Position numbers and translations under genes: made by a program. 64,000 nucleotides of DNA from Mycolicibacterium sp. lyk4-40-TYG-92. GTDB lineage: Bacteria > Actinomycetota > Actinomycetes > Mycobacteriales > Mycobacteriaceae. The notes under the pieces were generated by a model. It worked only from the letters and a program-made list of their open reading frames with translations. It did no database searches and had not been told where the DNA came from. The stretch is taken from the NCBI RefSeq assembly GCF_030209435.1, contig NZ_JARVRX010000005.1, forward strand, positions 124,001-188,000, read 5' to 3'. The stretch's first letter is position 1; the number at the start of each line of letters is the position of its first letter. Below, one piece after another: positions 29,030-39,059 of the stretch.

Positions 29030-30358
29030 ATGACCATGGGCAATGCGGCCAGGGCGTTCGACGCCGAGTGGATCGGCCAGCCGTACCACGAGGAGCTCCA
29101 ACCCGGCATCCGCCCACTGCGGCCCAGCGAGGACACGTTCTACGTGCCGCCCGTCGGCTTCGAGCTCACCGCCCCCGGCACCGTGCTGCGGTCCCGCGAC
29201 GTCGAGCTCGGCTTCATGGGCGTCATCCCGCAGGGCGTCACCGCCACCCAGCTGCTGTACCGCAGCACCGACCTGGGCGGCAGCGCGCAGGCCGCAGTGA
29301 CCACCGTCCTGCTGCCCGTCGGGCACAACCCCGACACCCGCTGCCCCATCGTGTCCTATCAGTGCGCCATCGACGCGGTTTCCGACGCGTGCTTCCCGTC
29401 CTACGCCCTGCGTCGCCGCTCGCGGGCCCTCGGCTCGGTGGCGCAGCTCGAATACATGCTCGTGGCCGCTGTCCTCGCGCAGGGCTGGGCCGTGTCCATC
29501 CCAGATCACGAAGGCACCGACGGTATCTGGGGCGCACCGCACGAGCCCGGATACCACATCCTCGACGGCCTGCGCGCCGCCATCAACACCGAATCCCTCG
29601 GCCTCTACGCCGACGCGCCGATCGGCCTGTGGGGCTACTCGGGCGGTGGCCTCGCCAGCGCCTGGGCCGCAGAGGAATACGCCAACTACGCGCCCGAACT
29701 CAACGTCGTCGGTGCCGCCCTCGGCTCGCCGGTCGGCGACCTGGCCGAGGTGTTCCGCCAGCTCAACGGCACCTCCAAGGCCGGCCTGCCCGCCACGGTG
29801 ATCGCGGCCCTCATGCACATCTACCCCGGCCTCAAGCGCGTCATCCATGAGCAAGCCACCGAGGCCGGCAAGGCCATGCTGCGCAACATCGAGGGCATGA
29901 CCACCGCCGAGGCGGTCTTCCGGCACGCCGGACTCGACTTCGACAGCCTGCTGAAGTCGCCGCTGCAGGAGGTGCTCGACACCCCCGAGGTCCAGCACGT
30001 CTTCGAGAGCATCAAGCTCGGCAAGACCGCGCCGACCCCGCCGCTGCTGATCATGCAGGCCGTGTACGACCAGATCATCGCCGTCGGCAACATCGACGAG
30101 CTCACCGACACGTACGTCATGGGTGGCTCGCACGTGACCTACCACCGGGACATCCTCAGCGAGCACATCGTCCTGCACCCGCTGGCCGCGCCGATGACGC
30201 TGAACTGGCTCGCCGAGCGATTCGACGGGAAGCCGCTTGGTCCGACGGTGCGTACCTCGTGGCCGGTCCTGCTGAACCCGGCGACCTACCTCGGCCTGAT
30301 CAAGCTCGGCGTCGTCAGCACGAAGGTTCTGCTGGGACTTCCGGTTGGGCGTCGGTAG
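29030..30358 (+). CDS. Secretory-lipase-family alpha/beta hydrolase
   Basis: A 442-residue hydrolase of the LIP (triacylglycerol lipase) family. The nucleophile elbow is GYSGGG in [26 protein letters not shown] and the C-terminal [12 protein letters not shown] region (probable catalytic His) fit the fold. No signal peptide is visible, so it may be cytosolic or exported by another route. Start at 29030 ([10 protein letters not shown]); an ATG at 29036 is equally possible. A homologue in the same place next to nrtR exists in M. tuberculosis from memory. Its 3' end overlaps the convergent gene by 44 bases. Confidence 0.85.
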   Translation: MTMGNAARAFDAEWIGQPYHEELQPGIRPLRPSEDTFYVPPVGFELTAPGTVLRSRDVELGFMGVIPQGVTATQLLYRSTDLGGSAQAAVTTVLLPVGHNPDTRCPIVSYQCAIDAVSDACFPSYALRRRSRALGSVAQLEYMLVAAVLAQGWAVSIPDHEGTDGIWGAPHEPGYHILDGLRAAINTESLGLYADAPIGLWGYSGGGLASAWAAEEYANYAPELNVVGAALGSPVGDLAEVFRQLNGTSKAGLPATVIAALMHIYPGLKRVIHEQATEAGKAMLRNIEGMTTAEAVFRHAGLDFDSLLKSPLQEVLDTPEVQHVFESIKLGKTAPTPPLLIMQAVYDQIIAVGNIDELTDTYVMGGSHVTYHRDILSEHIVLHPLAAPMTLNWLAERFDGKPLGPTVRTSWPVLLNPATYLGLIKLGVVSTKVLLGLPVGRR

Positions 30359-30986
30359 CCACCGGAGCGGCGGCAGCCGGTAGCCGGACAGGCGCCGGCT
30401 CGACCGGCGGCCAGGCACCCAGATCGTCGCGCTTGGTCGCCAGCGTGCAGAACAGATAGACCAGCGCGGCAACGCCGGCCGGGAAGACCAGCGTCGTGGC
30501 AATGACCCACGGCGAGTGGCCGAAGAACACCGGCGGCGCCTCGACGAGATACCCCACCCGATGCTCGGGAGACAACGGCGCACCCGCCAGATCGGGCGTC
30601 CCGTAACGCCAGTGTGCGACGACGGCGCCGACACCCGTGAGCGCACCCGCGGCAGCCACATTGCCGAGCGCCAGGGCGCCGGCCAGGAGCGGCCCGCGAT
30701 ACGCGCGCCACTGCCAGACCGATGTCGCGGCCACCACGGCGATCACCGTCAAGAGACCGACGGCCAGCGCACCGCCCAGGAAGACCCGGTCCGACTCGTC
30801 ACCGAAGTACCCGTGAATGCGCTGACCTTTCTTGGTCAGCGCGACGACGGCGTCGACAGGCGGGGCGAGAAACGCCCACAGGACGCCGCCGAGCGCGCCG
30901 GTCAGGGCCAGCCCGACGACGACCCGCAGCGCCGCGGCACGATGCGAAAGCGTGGGCGCCGCGGCGGTTTCAGCCGACTGAGTCAC
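30315..30986 (-). CDS. DUF2567 membrane protein
   Basis: A 223-residue protein with four membrane segments (about residues 20-40, 66-88, 100-125 and 158-185) and a proline/alanine-rich cytoplasmic tail. The loop after the first segment ([21 protein letters not shown]) is conserved in the mycobacterial DUF2567 family. Function unknown. Its GTG start overlaps the bsaP stop (GTGA), so it is co-transcribed with bioB and bsaP, which hints at a link to biotin, for instance transport, without proof. Confidence 0.75.
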   Translation of the reverse strand: MTQSAETAAAPTLSHRAAALRVVVGLALTGALGGVLWAFLAPPVDAVVALTKKGQRIHGYFGDESDRVFLGGALAVGLLTVIAVVAATSVWQWRAYRGPLLAGALALGNVAAAGALTGVGAVVAHWRYGTPDLAGAPLSPEHRVGYLVEAPPVFFGHSPWVIATTLVFPAGVAALVYLFCTLATKRDDLGAWPPVEPAPVRLPAAAAPVATDAQPEVPAEPSC

Positions 30987-31222
30987 CGTTGGGTTTCCAG
31001 GTCCTTCGAGTCCACCACCCCGTGCCGCGAGCACTTGGCCCACCAGCCGTCGGGGCGCACCTGCACCACCATGCGACGGCCGCATTCGGCGCACCACCGG
31101 GGCGCTTCCAGGCCGAGCTGGGCCGTGGTCGGCATGACGGCGCCGTCGACGGCGTCCGCCGCGACACCGGTGTACACGTTGAACTTGCCGGCACTGACAG
31201 GTGCGGGCAACTCTCTGGTCAT
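30983..31222 (-). CDS. bsaP: Biotin synthase auxiliary protein
   Basis: A 79-residue protein. Four putative metal ligands are C44 and C47 (RWCAECG) and C64 and H67 (KCSRH). In mycobacteria a small protein encoded right after bioB was shown to be needed for biotin synthase activity (BsaP); size, ligands and position match. The ATG at 31222 is preferred because GGA lies 4 bases upstream; a GTG at 31225 is also in frame. It starts 11 bases after the bioB stop. Confidence 0.85.
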   Translation of the reverse strand: MTRELPAPVSAGKFNVYTGVAADAVDGAVMPTTAQLGLEAPRWCAECGRRMVVQVRPDGWWAKCSRHGVVDSKDLETQR

Positions 31223-31233
31223 CACGTCCAGTT

Positions 31234-32250
<1,017 letters not shown>

Positions 32251-32279
32251 TTACTTCAGGCCGACTGCGGCCTACAACT

Positions 32280-32292
32280 TGAACGGTGTTTA
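32280..32292. promoter_or_regulatory. BioQ-type operator between bioB and its regulator
   Basis: TGAACGGTGTTTA is a near-perfect palindrome (TGAAC, GGT, GTTTA) that matches the perfect site before bioF at 12 of 13 bases. It adjoins TAGGATA (32291-32297), which reads as a TANNNT -10 in both directions: TAGGAT for the regulator and TATCCT for bioB. Binding here would block both divergent promoters. Confidence 0.75.
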
Positions 32293-32302
32293 GGATACAG
32301 AC

Positions 32303-32890
32303 GTGCAACTGCACCGAAGCGACGTGGTGGCCAAGGCCGCCGAAATCCTGGACAACTACGGGATCGCCGACCTGACCATGCGCAGGCTGGCGCGTGAACT
32401 GAGCGTCAGCCCAGGCGCTCTGTACTGGCATTTCGCCGACAAACAGGAGCTGCTGGGCGCGGTCGCCGACCGCCTGCTGGCCACGGCGGCGACTGTCCCG
32501 GCCGCCGGACCGTGGCCGGACCGCATCGTGGCGTTGTGCTCGGCGTTGCGCGACGCGCTGCTGTCCGCCACCGACGGCGCAGAGCTGGTCTCGGCGAGTT
32601 TCTCGGCCGGGCGGTCAGCCGAGCTGAGCCGCATCGTGGCGGCCCTCACCGACGCATGTGCCGAATCGGGACTCACGGCCCACGATGCCGACCTCGCGGC
32701 CCGCACCATCGTCTACTACGTGCTGGGCTTCACCGCCGACGAGCAGTCCCGTATCCAGTGGGACGCGGCCGGCGCCACGGTGGCCGACAGCGACGCGGTG
32801 TGGTCCGAAAATGCCGGTGGCCGTTTCGCTTTCGGCCTGGACCTGTTGGTCGACGGGCTCGCGGCGCACGCCATCAGCCGTCGCACCTGA
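32303..32890 (+). CDS. bioQ: TetR-family regulator of biotin genes
   Basis: A 195-residue protein with an N-terminal TetR helix-turn-helix (DLTMRRLARELSVSPGALYWHFADKQELL, about residues 24-52). The GTG at 32303 lies 6 bases after the -10 TAGGAT, so the message is probably leaderless. Divergence from bioB and two TGAACGGTGTT-type palindromes at bioB and bioF identify it as BioQ, the biotin repressor of mycobacteria and corynebacteria. The C-terminal domain senses an unknown signal. Confidence 0.82.
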   Translation: MQLHRSDVVAKAAEILDNYGIADLTMRRLARELSVSPGALYWHFADKQELLGAVADRLLATAATVPAAGPWPDRIVALCSALRDALLSATDGAELVSASFSAGRSAELSRIVAALTDACAESGLTAHDADLAARTIVYYVLGFTADEQSRIQWDAAGATVADSDAVWSENAGGRFAFGLDLLVDGLAAHAISRRT

Positions 32891-33036
32891 AGCTGGGCCC
32901 GACGCGCATCAATGTGCGGCCACAGCAAGGGATGCCGGGGGAAAAGCGCGTGAGTTCAATCAAGGGGCAATCCAGCGGGCGTTGGTGAACTCAGGGACGT
33001 CCGACAGCCCGAAACAGCCCCTGGCGTCAATCAGAG

Positions 33037-33065
33037 TGGCTGCAAGTGCCTCGTGATTGCAGCCA
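33037..33065 (+). terminator. Rightward terminator downstream of bioQ
   Basis: TGGCTGCAA and TTGCAGCCA form a perfect 9-bp stem with an 11-base loop, followed by GGTACTTTTCTC. The T-rich stretch lies only on the rightward side, so it would end transcripts from bioQ. The rest of the 219-base gap (32891-33109) shows only an imperfectly placed inverted repeat TGAGTTCA/TGAACTCA around 32951-32993 and no gene. Confidence 0.5.
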
Positions 33066-33109
33066 GGTACTTTTCTCTCGGGGCTAACGGAACCGCCGCG
33101 AGGCCGGGG

Positions 33110-33619
33110 TCAGCTGATCTGAATCGCTGTGCGCGCGTTGCCGTTCCACAGTCGCAGCCCGCCGGCGGTCGCACTGATCTCCGCCGGCCGGGCGGCGATA
33201 CCGAGTGCGCGGGCGAGCCGGTCCGGCGGGACCCGGCGGGCCAGGGTGACGTGGGGCGTCCAGTCACCCGGTTCGGTGTGCGGCATGGGGCCCGGCCGCA
33301 GGTACGGCGCACTGATCCGGCAGACCTCGGCGTGCAGGGCGAGTAGTTCGGCGCTGGGCACCACGAGTCGCGCGAGGATTCCGGCAGCGCGACCGAATAC
33401 CAACGTGGCGCCGAGGCGGACGGGGAACGGGAACTTGTCGCCGAGGCCGGCCAGCGCCGGCAGGACCGCGTCATCGATCTGCTGCGCGACGCACAGGGTG
33501 GCGTGCGGACGGGCGGCGGGCGGCTGCGCGGCAATGCCCGCGGCCCGCAGGTCGTCCCACGCGCGCCTGATCACGGCCTCGGCGTCGAGGTCGAACAACA
33601 GCTCGACCGAGTACACCAT
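33110..33619 (-). CDS. 2'-5' RNA ligase-family phosphoesterase
   Basis: A 169-residue protein of the 2H phosphoesterase superfamily. Both HXTX motifs are present: HATLC in the first half and HVTLA in the second. Family members act on 2',3'-cyclic phosphates or 2'-5' linkages in RNA. The ATG at 33619 follows the bioD stop by one base, so it is co-transcribed with bioFD; a role in biotin is not implied by the fold. Substrate unknown. Confidence 0.82.
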   Translation of the reverse strand: MVYSVELLFDLDAEAVIRRAWDDLRAAGIAAQPPAARPHATLCVAQQIDDAVLPALAGLGDKFPFPVRLGATLVFGRAAGILARLVVPSAELLALHAEVCRISAPYLRPGPMPHTEPGDWTPHVTLARRVPPDRLARALGIAARPAEISATAGGLRLWNGNARTAIQIS

Positions 33620-33620
33620 G

Positions 33621-34313
33621 TCAGCCGACCAGGCTCGAAACCCATTGCGGATCAAATGCTTTGGCGCTCACGGCAGCGAATTCGCCGGGCGCCAACCGGC
33701 CCGCGCCGTCCGGCAGCACCGCGCGTACCGGAGCGATGTCCTCGAGTGCACCCCGATTGGAGGTTTCCGCGAGCCCCGGGTCCTGCGGCCAACTGCCGAT
33801 CACCAGTCCGGCACACGCGATGCCGTTCGCGGACAGCGACTCGACCGTCAGCCCGGTGTGGTTGAGCGTGCCGAGGCCCGGTGCGACGACGACCAGCACC
33901 GCGGCCCCGAGTTCGACGGCCAGGTCGCGCAACGTCGTACCGTCGGCGCCGAGTTGGACAAGCAGCCCCCCGGCTCCCTCGACGAGAGTCAGCTGACGGG
34001 GCCGGTCGACGTTCCGGACCAGAGCGACCAGGTCGTCGCGCGACGGCAGCGTCATCCCGGCGAGTTCAGCGGCCGCGACGGGCGCGAGGGGTTCGGGATA
34101 GCGCCAGCCTGGCACGAGCGACGTGACCTCCGCCAGGCGTCCCACCTCGGCAAGATCGTCGTCACCGTGGCCGGCGGCCGGCGAGATTCCGGTCTGCACC
34201 GCTTTGCACACCGCGACGTCGAGACCGGCCTGGCGCGCGGCACTGGCCAGGGCCGCGGTGGCGATGGTCTTCCCGACACCGGTATCGGTTCCGGCGACCA
34301 GCAGCAGCGTCAC
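33621..34313 (-). CDS. bioD: Dethiobiotin synthetase
   Basis: A 230-residue ATP-dependent carboxylase. The P-loop is [10 protein letters not shown] (residues 7-16), followed by CKAVQTG and [12 protein letters not shown]. It closes the ureido ring from diaminopelargonate. GTG start at 34313 overlaps the bioF stop (GTGA). Confidence 0.95.
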   Translation of the reverse strand: MTLLLVAGTDTGVGKTIATAALASAARQAGLDVAVCKAVQTGISPAAGHGDDDLAEVGRLAEVTSLVPGWRYPEPLAPVAAAELAGMTLPSRDDLVALVRNVDRPRQLTLVEGAGGLLVQLGADGTTLRDLAVELGAAVLVVVAPGLGTLNHTGLTVESLSANGIACAGLVIGSWPQDPGLAETSNRGALEDIAPVRAVLPDGAGRLAPGEFAAVSAKAFDPQWVSSLVG

Positions 34314-35452
34314 GACTGCACCAGTGCGAGCACGTCGCCGAGCACCCGCCCGGCCAGATCCAGTTCGGTGTCGTCGAGTGACGCGCGCGCCGTCAGGCGC
34401 AACCGCGACGTGCCGGCCGGCACCGACGGCGGGCGGAAGCAGCCGACCCGGACCCCGCGGTCCAGGCAGGCCGACGCGGCGGCCAGCGCGACCTCGGGGT
34501 CGCCCAGGATCACCGAGACGACGGCCGAATCAGGCGTGTGGACAGCGCCGCCGAACCGGGCCAGCGTCGCGGCGTGGGTCAGCACGGCCTGCGCCCGCCA
34601 CGGCTCGGCGATCAGGACCTGCAGCGCAGCTTGCGCGGCGCCGACGGCGGCCGGAGCCAGGCCGGTGTCGAAGATGAAGGTGCGCGCGGCGTCGATGAGG
34701 TGGGCGCGCACCGCGGCCGGGCCGAGTACCGCGCCACCCTGGCTGCCGAGCGATTTGGACAGCGTCGTCGTCACCACGATGTCGGGCTCGCCGGCCAGAC
34801 CGACCTCGTGCACCAGGCCGCGGCCACCGGTACCGCGGACACCGAGGCCGTGGGCCTCGTCGACGATCAGCAGCGCGCCGTGCCGGCGACACACCTCGTG
34901 CAGGGCGCGCAGCGGGGCCAGCGCCCCATCGGTGGAGAACACCGAATCGGTGATCACGACGGCCCGCTCCTCGGAACGGCTGACCAGCGCGGTCTCGACG
35001 GCGCCGACGTCGTTGTGCGGAGACACCACCACGCGCGCCCGGGACAGCCGACAGGCGTCCACCAGCGAGGCGTGACTGTAGGCGTCGGACACGACCAGTG
35101 CGCCCGGGCCCGACAGCGCCGCCACCGCACCGATGTTGGCGGTGTAGCCCGACGAGAACACCAGCGCCGACTCGGCGCCCATGAATTCGGCCAGTTCGGC
35201 CTCGAACTCCTCGTGCAGTTCGGTGTTGCCGGTCACCAGGCGCGACCCGCCGGAGCCCGCACCCCACGTGTGCAGCGCCGTCACGCCGCCCTCGATGACG
35301 GCGGGATGCTGCGTCAGGCCGAGATAGTCGTTGGACGCCAGATCCAGTTCGGTCGCCACCGCGGGCCGGACCCGCAGCGATCGGCGCAGGCCCGCGGCCC
35401 GGCGCTTGTGTTCGACATCGGCGAGCCAGGCCAGCGGCGAGTGATCAGTCAT
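34310..35452 (-). CDS. bioF: 8-amino-7-oxononanoate synthase
   Basis: A 380-residue PLP enzyme that joins pimeloyl thioester and alanine. [35 protein letters not shown] and the PLP lysine in [12 protein letters not shown] are present. CAGGAG stands 7 bases before the ATG at 35452. It has its own promoter and BioQ-type operator rather than depending on bioA alone. Confidence 0.95.
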   Translation of the reverse strand: MTDHSPLAWLADVEHKRRAAGLRRSLRVRPAVATELDLASNDYLGLTQHPAVIEGGVTALHTWGAGSGGSRLVTGNTELHEEFEAELAEFMGAESALVFSSGYTANIGAVAALSGPGALVVSDAYSHASLVDACRLSRARVVVSPHNDVGAVETALVSRSEERAVVITDSVFSTDGALAPLRALHEVCRRHGALLIVDEAHGLGVRGTGGRGLVHEVGLAGEPDIVVTTTLSKSLGSQGGAVLGPAAVRAHLIDAARTFIFDTGLAPAAVGAAQAALQVLIAEPWRAQAVLTHAATLARFGGAVHTPDSAVVSVILGDPEVALAAASACLDRGVRVGCFRPPSVPAGTSRLRLTARASLDDTELDLAGRVLGDVLALVQS

Positions 35453-35478
35453 CGGCGCGCTCCTGACTCCAGTGCTAT

Positions 35479-35491
35479 TGAACGGTGTTCA
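35479..35491. promoter_or_regulatory. BioQ-type operator for bioFD
   Basis: TGAACGGTGTTCA is a perfect palindrome (TGAAC, GGT, GTTCA). On the minus strand TAACCT (35491-35496) is a TANNNT -10 placed so that transcription would begin inside the palindrome. The site overlaps the bioA stop codon (35489-35491), so the bioFD promoter sits within the end of bioA. Confidence 0.78.
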
Positions 35492-36781
35492 GGTTAACGC
35501 ACGGGCAACGGCGACCACAGCAGAGGTGACCCGGTCGATCTCGTCGGGCGTGCAGATGAAGGGCGGCATCACGTACAGCAGCTTGCCGAAGGGCCGTAGC
35601 CAGACGCCGTGCTCGATCGCGGTGACCGTGGCCAGGCGCATGTTCACCGCTTCACGCATCTCGACAACACCGATGGCACCCAGTACCCGCACGTCGGCGA
35701 CCGAGGGCAGGTCGGCGGCCGGCGCCAGACCGCGCCGCAGCCCGTCGGAGATCTCCGCGACCCTGGCCTTCCAGTCCTGGCCGAGGAGCAGTTCGACGGC
35801 CGCCACCGACACCGCGCACGCCAGCGCGTTGGCCATGAACGTCGGCCCGTGCATGAGGGCGCCCGGCTCGCCGGAGCTGATCACCCGCGCGATCTCACCG
35901 GTACACAGTGTCGCCGCCAGCGTCACATAACCACCGGTCAGCGCCTTGCCGACACACATGATGTCGGGGCTGACGCCGGCGTGGTCCGCGGCGAAAAGCT
36001 CGCCGGTGCGCCCGAAACCCGTCGCGATCTCGTCGAAGATCAGCAGCACGTCATGCCGCGTGCAGATGTCGCGCAGTGCCGTCAGGTAGCGCGGGTCGTG
36101 GAACCGCATGCCGCCGGCGCCTTGCACCACCGGCTCGACGATGACGGCCGCGAGCTCGTCCGCATGCGCGGCCAGCTGAGCCTCGAAGGCCTCGACGTAG
36201 GCGGGATCGAATTCCGTGGGCACCCGCGGCGCGAAGATCTGGGGCATCAGCACATCGGTCCAGATCGAGTGCATACCGCCGTCGGGATCGCACACGCTCA
36301 TCGGGGTGAAGGTGTCGCCGTGGTAGCCGCCGCGCCACGTCATCAGCTTGTGCCGGCCGGGACGGCCGAGGCTGCGCTGGTATTGCAGCGCCATCTTCGC
36401 GGCGACCTCGACGGAGACCGAACCCGAGTCCGAGAAGAACACCGTGTCCAGACCAGCCGGGGTGATCTCGACGAGCAGCTGCGCCAGCCGCGCCGCGGGC
36501 TCATGGGTCAGGCCGCCGAACATGACGTGGTTCATCCGGCTCAACTGCCGGGTGATCGCGGCATCGAGCACCGGGTGCCCGTGCCCGTGCACCGCCGTCC
36601 ACCACGAACTCATCGCGTCGATGACCTGCACCGGCCGGCCCTCGTGAACGAGGGTCAGCATGATGCCGTGCGCCTCGGTGGCAACCACCGCCGGCAAAGC
36701 CTCGGCGCCGATGGTGCTGTACGGGTGCCAGATGTGGGCGGTGTCGATCGCCGAGATTTCGGCAGGGTTCAGCGCTGGCAC
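35489..36781 (-). CDS. bioA: Adenosylmethionine-8-amino-7-oxononanoate aminotransferase
   Basis: A 430-residue class III aminotransferase that makes diaminopelargonate with SAM as amino donor. [37 protein letters not shown] and the PLP lysine in [10 protein letters not shown] are all present. GTG at 36781 ([10 protein letters not shown]) gives the family start; TAGGCT 8 bases upstream would make the message leaderless. Divergent from the acyltransferase. Confidence 0.95.
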   Translation of the reverse strand: MPALNPAEISAIDTAHIWHPYSTIGAEALPAVVATEAHGIMLTLVHEGRPVQVIDAMSSWWTAVHGHGHPVLDAAITRQLSRMNHVMFGGLTHEPAARLAQLLVEITPAGLDTVFFSDSGSVSVEVAAKMALQYQRSLGRPGRHKLMTWRGGYHGDTFTPMSVCDPDGGMHSIWTDVLMPQIFAPRVPTEFDPAYVEAFEAQLAAHADELAAVIVEPVVQGAGGMRFHDPRYLTALRDICTRHDVLLIFDEIATGFGRTGELFAADHAGVSPDIMCVGKALTGGYVTLAATLCTGEIARVISSGEPGALMHGPTFMANALACAVSVAAVELLLGQDWKARVAEISDGLRRGLAPAADLPSVADVRVLGAIGVVEMREAVNMRLATVTAIEHGVWLRPFGKLLYVMPPFICTPDEIDRVTSAVVAVARALT

Positions 36782-36802
36782 GATGACCGAGCCTAATCGT
36801 CC

Positions 36803-36832
36803 GCTGAGCACGTCTACACAGGCGTGCTCAGC
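36803..36832. promoter_or_regulatory. Perfect 10-bp inverted repeat between bioA and the acyltransferase
   Basis: GCTGAGCACG and CGTGCTCAGC are exact inverted copies separated by 10 bases, so the half-site centres are 20 bases or two helical turns apart. It lies 22 bases upstream of the bioA start and 62 bases upstream of the divergent acyltransferase. The geometry suits a dimeric regulator; it differs from the BioQ sites. A hairpin in a transcript is the alternative. Confidence 0.5.
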
Positions 36833-36893
36833 AAGCGGGCGACTCGCCGTTACATGAACGCGGCCTGGTTCTTGGGTAGATTGACATCCGACC

Positions 36894-39050
36894 ATGACGA
36901 CTCTTGCAGCACCGCGGCCGGCGCCGCCGCCCGGGTCAGGCAACGCCGCGCGCGTCACCGACGGCGGTGCAGACGGCCCGGCGGACCACGCGCCGAGCGC
37001 GTTCTACCGCCACGACCTGGATGGTCTGCGCGGCATCGCCATCGCCATGGTCGCGGCCTTTCACGTCTGGTACGGCCGGGTTTCCGGCGGCGTCGACGTC
37101 TTCCTGGCGCTGTCCGGCTTCTTCTTCGGCGGCAAACTTCTCCGCATCGCGCTGACGCCGGACGCACCGCTGTCCCCCGGGCCGCAACTGCGTCGGCTGG
37201 TCCGCCGTCTGCTGCCCGCCCTGATCGTCGTCCTGGCCGCGGGCGCCGTGCTGACCATCGTGATCCAGCCCCAGACGCGCTGGGAGACGTTCGCCGACCA
37301 GAGCCTGGCCAGCCTCGGCTACTACCAGAACTGGGAGCTGGCCGAGACCGCGTCGAACTACCTGCGAGCCGGCGAATCGGTCAGCCCGCTGCAGCACCTG
37401 TGGTCGATGTCGGTCCAGGGCCAGTTCTACGTCGCGTTCCTCGCGCTGATCTTCGGCTTCGCATATCTGTTCCGGCGCCGGCTCGGCGACCGGTTGCGGC
37501 CGGCGTTCATCGCGCTGCTCAGCGTGCTGACCGTCGCGTCGTTCGTCTACGCGATCTTCGCGCACCAGGCCGACCAGGTCAGTGCCTACTACAACAGCTT
37601 CGCCCGCGCCTGGGAGTTGCTGCTCGGCGCGCTCGTCGGCGCGCTCGTGCCGTCCGTCCGCTGGCCCATGTGGCTGCGCAACGTGGTGTCGGTGGTCGCG
37701 CTGGCAGCGATCCTGTCGTGCGGCGCCCTGATCGACGGCGTACGGGAATTCCCCGGACCCTGGGCGCTGGTTCCGGTCGGCGCGACCATGCTGTTCATCC
37801 TCAGTGCCGCAAATCACACCGACCGGCTGCCGGGGCCGAACCGGCTCCTGGCCACCGGGCCGTTCCTGTCGCTCGGCACCATGGCGTACTCGCTGTACCT
37901 GTGGCACTGGCCGCTGCTGATCTTCTGGCTGGCCTACAGCGGCCACAGCCGGGCCCATTTCGTCGACGGCACCGTCGTGCTGCTCGTCTCGGGGGTGCTC
38001 GCCTGGCTCACGACCCGCTACGTGGAGAACCCGCTGCGCCGGCCGTCGACGGCGGCGGGTTCGCGCGGATTGGCCGGCCTGCGGCGGCCCACCGCGGTGC
38101 TGGGAACGCTCGTCGCCGTGATGGGCGTGTCGCTCACCGCCACCGCGTTCACCTGGCGCGAGCACATGAACACCGCGCGGGCCAACGGCAAGGAACTCGC
38201 CACACTGTCGCCGGTCGACTATCCCGGTGCCCGCGCCCTGCTGCACCACGCGCGGGTGCCGAAGCTGCCGTTCCGCCCGACGGTGCTCGAGGCGCACGAC
38301 GACGTGCCGGCGACGACCGCGGACAGCTGTATCGCCGATTTCGACGACCTGTCCATCCGCAACTGCACCTACGGCGACGCGAAGGCGCCGCGCACCATCG
38401 CCCTGGCGGGCGGCTCGCACGCCGAACACTGGATCACCGCGCTGGACGTGCTCGGTAAGCGCTACCACTTCAAGGTGGTCACCTACCTCAAGATGGGTTG
38501 CCCACTGTCGACAGAGCAGAACCCGCTGGTGATGGGCGACAACCGGCCGTACCCGAAGTGTTACGAGTGGAACGAGCTGGTCATGCCGAAACTGGTGGCC
38601 GACCGTCCGAGCTTCGTCTTCACGACCTCCACGCGCCCGTGGAACATCAAGTCCGGTGACGTCATGCCCGGCACGTACATCGGCATCTGGCAGCGCCTGT
38701 CTGATGCGAACATCCCGATCCTCGCCATGCGCGACACCCCGTGGCTGGTACGGGACGGTAAACCGTTCTTCCCCGCGGACTGCCTTGCCAGCGGCGGCAA
38801 TTCGACGTCCTGCGGTATCGCCCGCTCCGAGGTACTGTCCGACCACAACCCGACCCTCGATTTCGTCGCGCAGTTCCCAATGCTGAAGCCGCTCGACATG
38901 AGTGACGCGGTGTGCCGCCCCGACGTCTGCCGTGCTGTGGAGGGAAATGTATTGCTGTATCACGACTCTCATCACCTGTCCGCCACCTACATGCGCACCA
39001 TGACCGCCGAACTCGGCCGCCAGGTCGGGGCCGCCACCGGCTGGTGGTGA
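36894..39050 (+). CDS. Membrane acyltransferase with C-terminal SGNH domain
   Basis: A 718-residue protein. After a proline-rich cytoplasmic tail, residues about 40-390 form the acyltransferase-3 membrane domain with ten or so helices; the conserved His is in [25 protein letters not shown]. Residues about 460-718 are an SGNH domain with the Ser motif [11 protein letters not shown] and the C-terminal DSHHLSATY. Such OafA-type enzymes O-acylate cell-surface glycans or lipids. A -10 TAGATT ends 11 bases before the ATG at 36894, giving a very short leader. It directly precedes treX, so acylation of a trehalose-derived product is conceivable but unproven. Confidence 0.85.
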   Translation: MTTLAAPRPAPPPGSGNAARVTDGGADGPADHAPSAFYRHDLDGLRGIAIAMVAAFHVWYGRVSGGVDVFLALSGFFFGGKLLRIALTPDAPLSPGPQLRRLVRRLLPALIVVLAAGAVLTIVIQPQTRWETFADQSLASLGYYQNWELAETASNYLRAGESVSPLQHLWSMSVQGQFYVAFLALIFGFAYLFRRRLGDRLRPAFIALLSVLTVASFVYAIFAHQADQVSAYYNSFARAWELLLGALVGALVPSVRWPMWLRNVVSVVALAAILSCGALIDGVREFPGPWALVPVGATMLFILSAANHTDRLPGPNRLLATGPFLSLGTMAYSLYLWHWPLLIFWLAYSGHSRAHFVDGTVVLLVSGVLAWLTTRYVENPLRRPSTAAGSRGLAGLRRPTAVLGTLVAVMGVSLTATAFTWREHMNTARANGKELATLSPVDYPGARALLHHARVPKLPFRPTVLEAHDDVPATTADSCIADFDDLSIRNCTYGDAKAPRTIALAGGSHAEHWITALDVLGKRYHFKVVTYLKMGCPLSTEQNPLVMGDNRPYPKCYEWNELVMPKLVADRPSFVFTTSTRPWNIKSGDVMPGTYIGIWQRLSDANIPILAMRDTPWLVRDGKPFFPADCLASGGNSTSCGIARSEVLSDHNPTLDFVAQFPMLKPLDMSDAVCRPDVCRAVEGNVLLYHDSHHLSATYMRTMTAELGRQVGAATGWW

Positions 39051-39059
39051 GCTACTTTC

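Noticed and set aside
32951..32993. TGAGTTCA/TGAACTCA inverted repeat as an attachment site
   Set aside because: Arms are 8 bp with a 27-base spacer, and no integrase, tRNA or phage gene is near.
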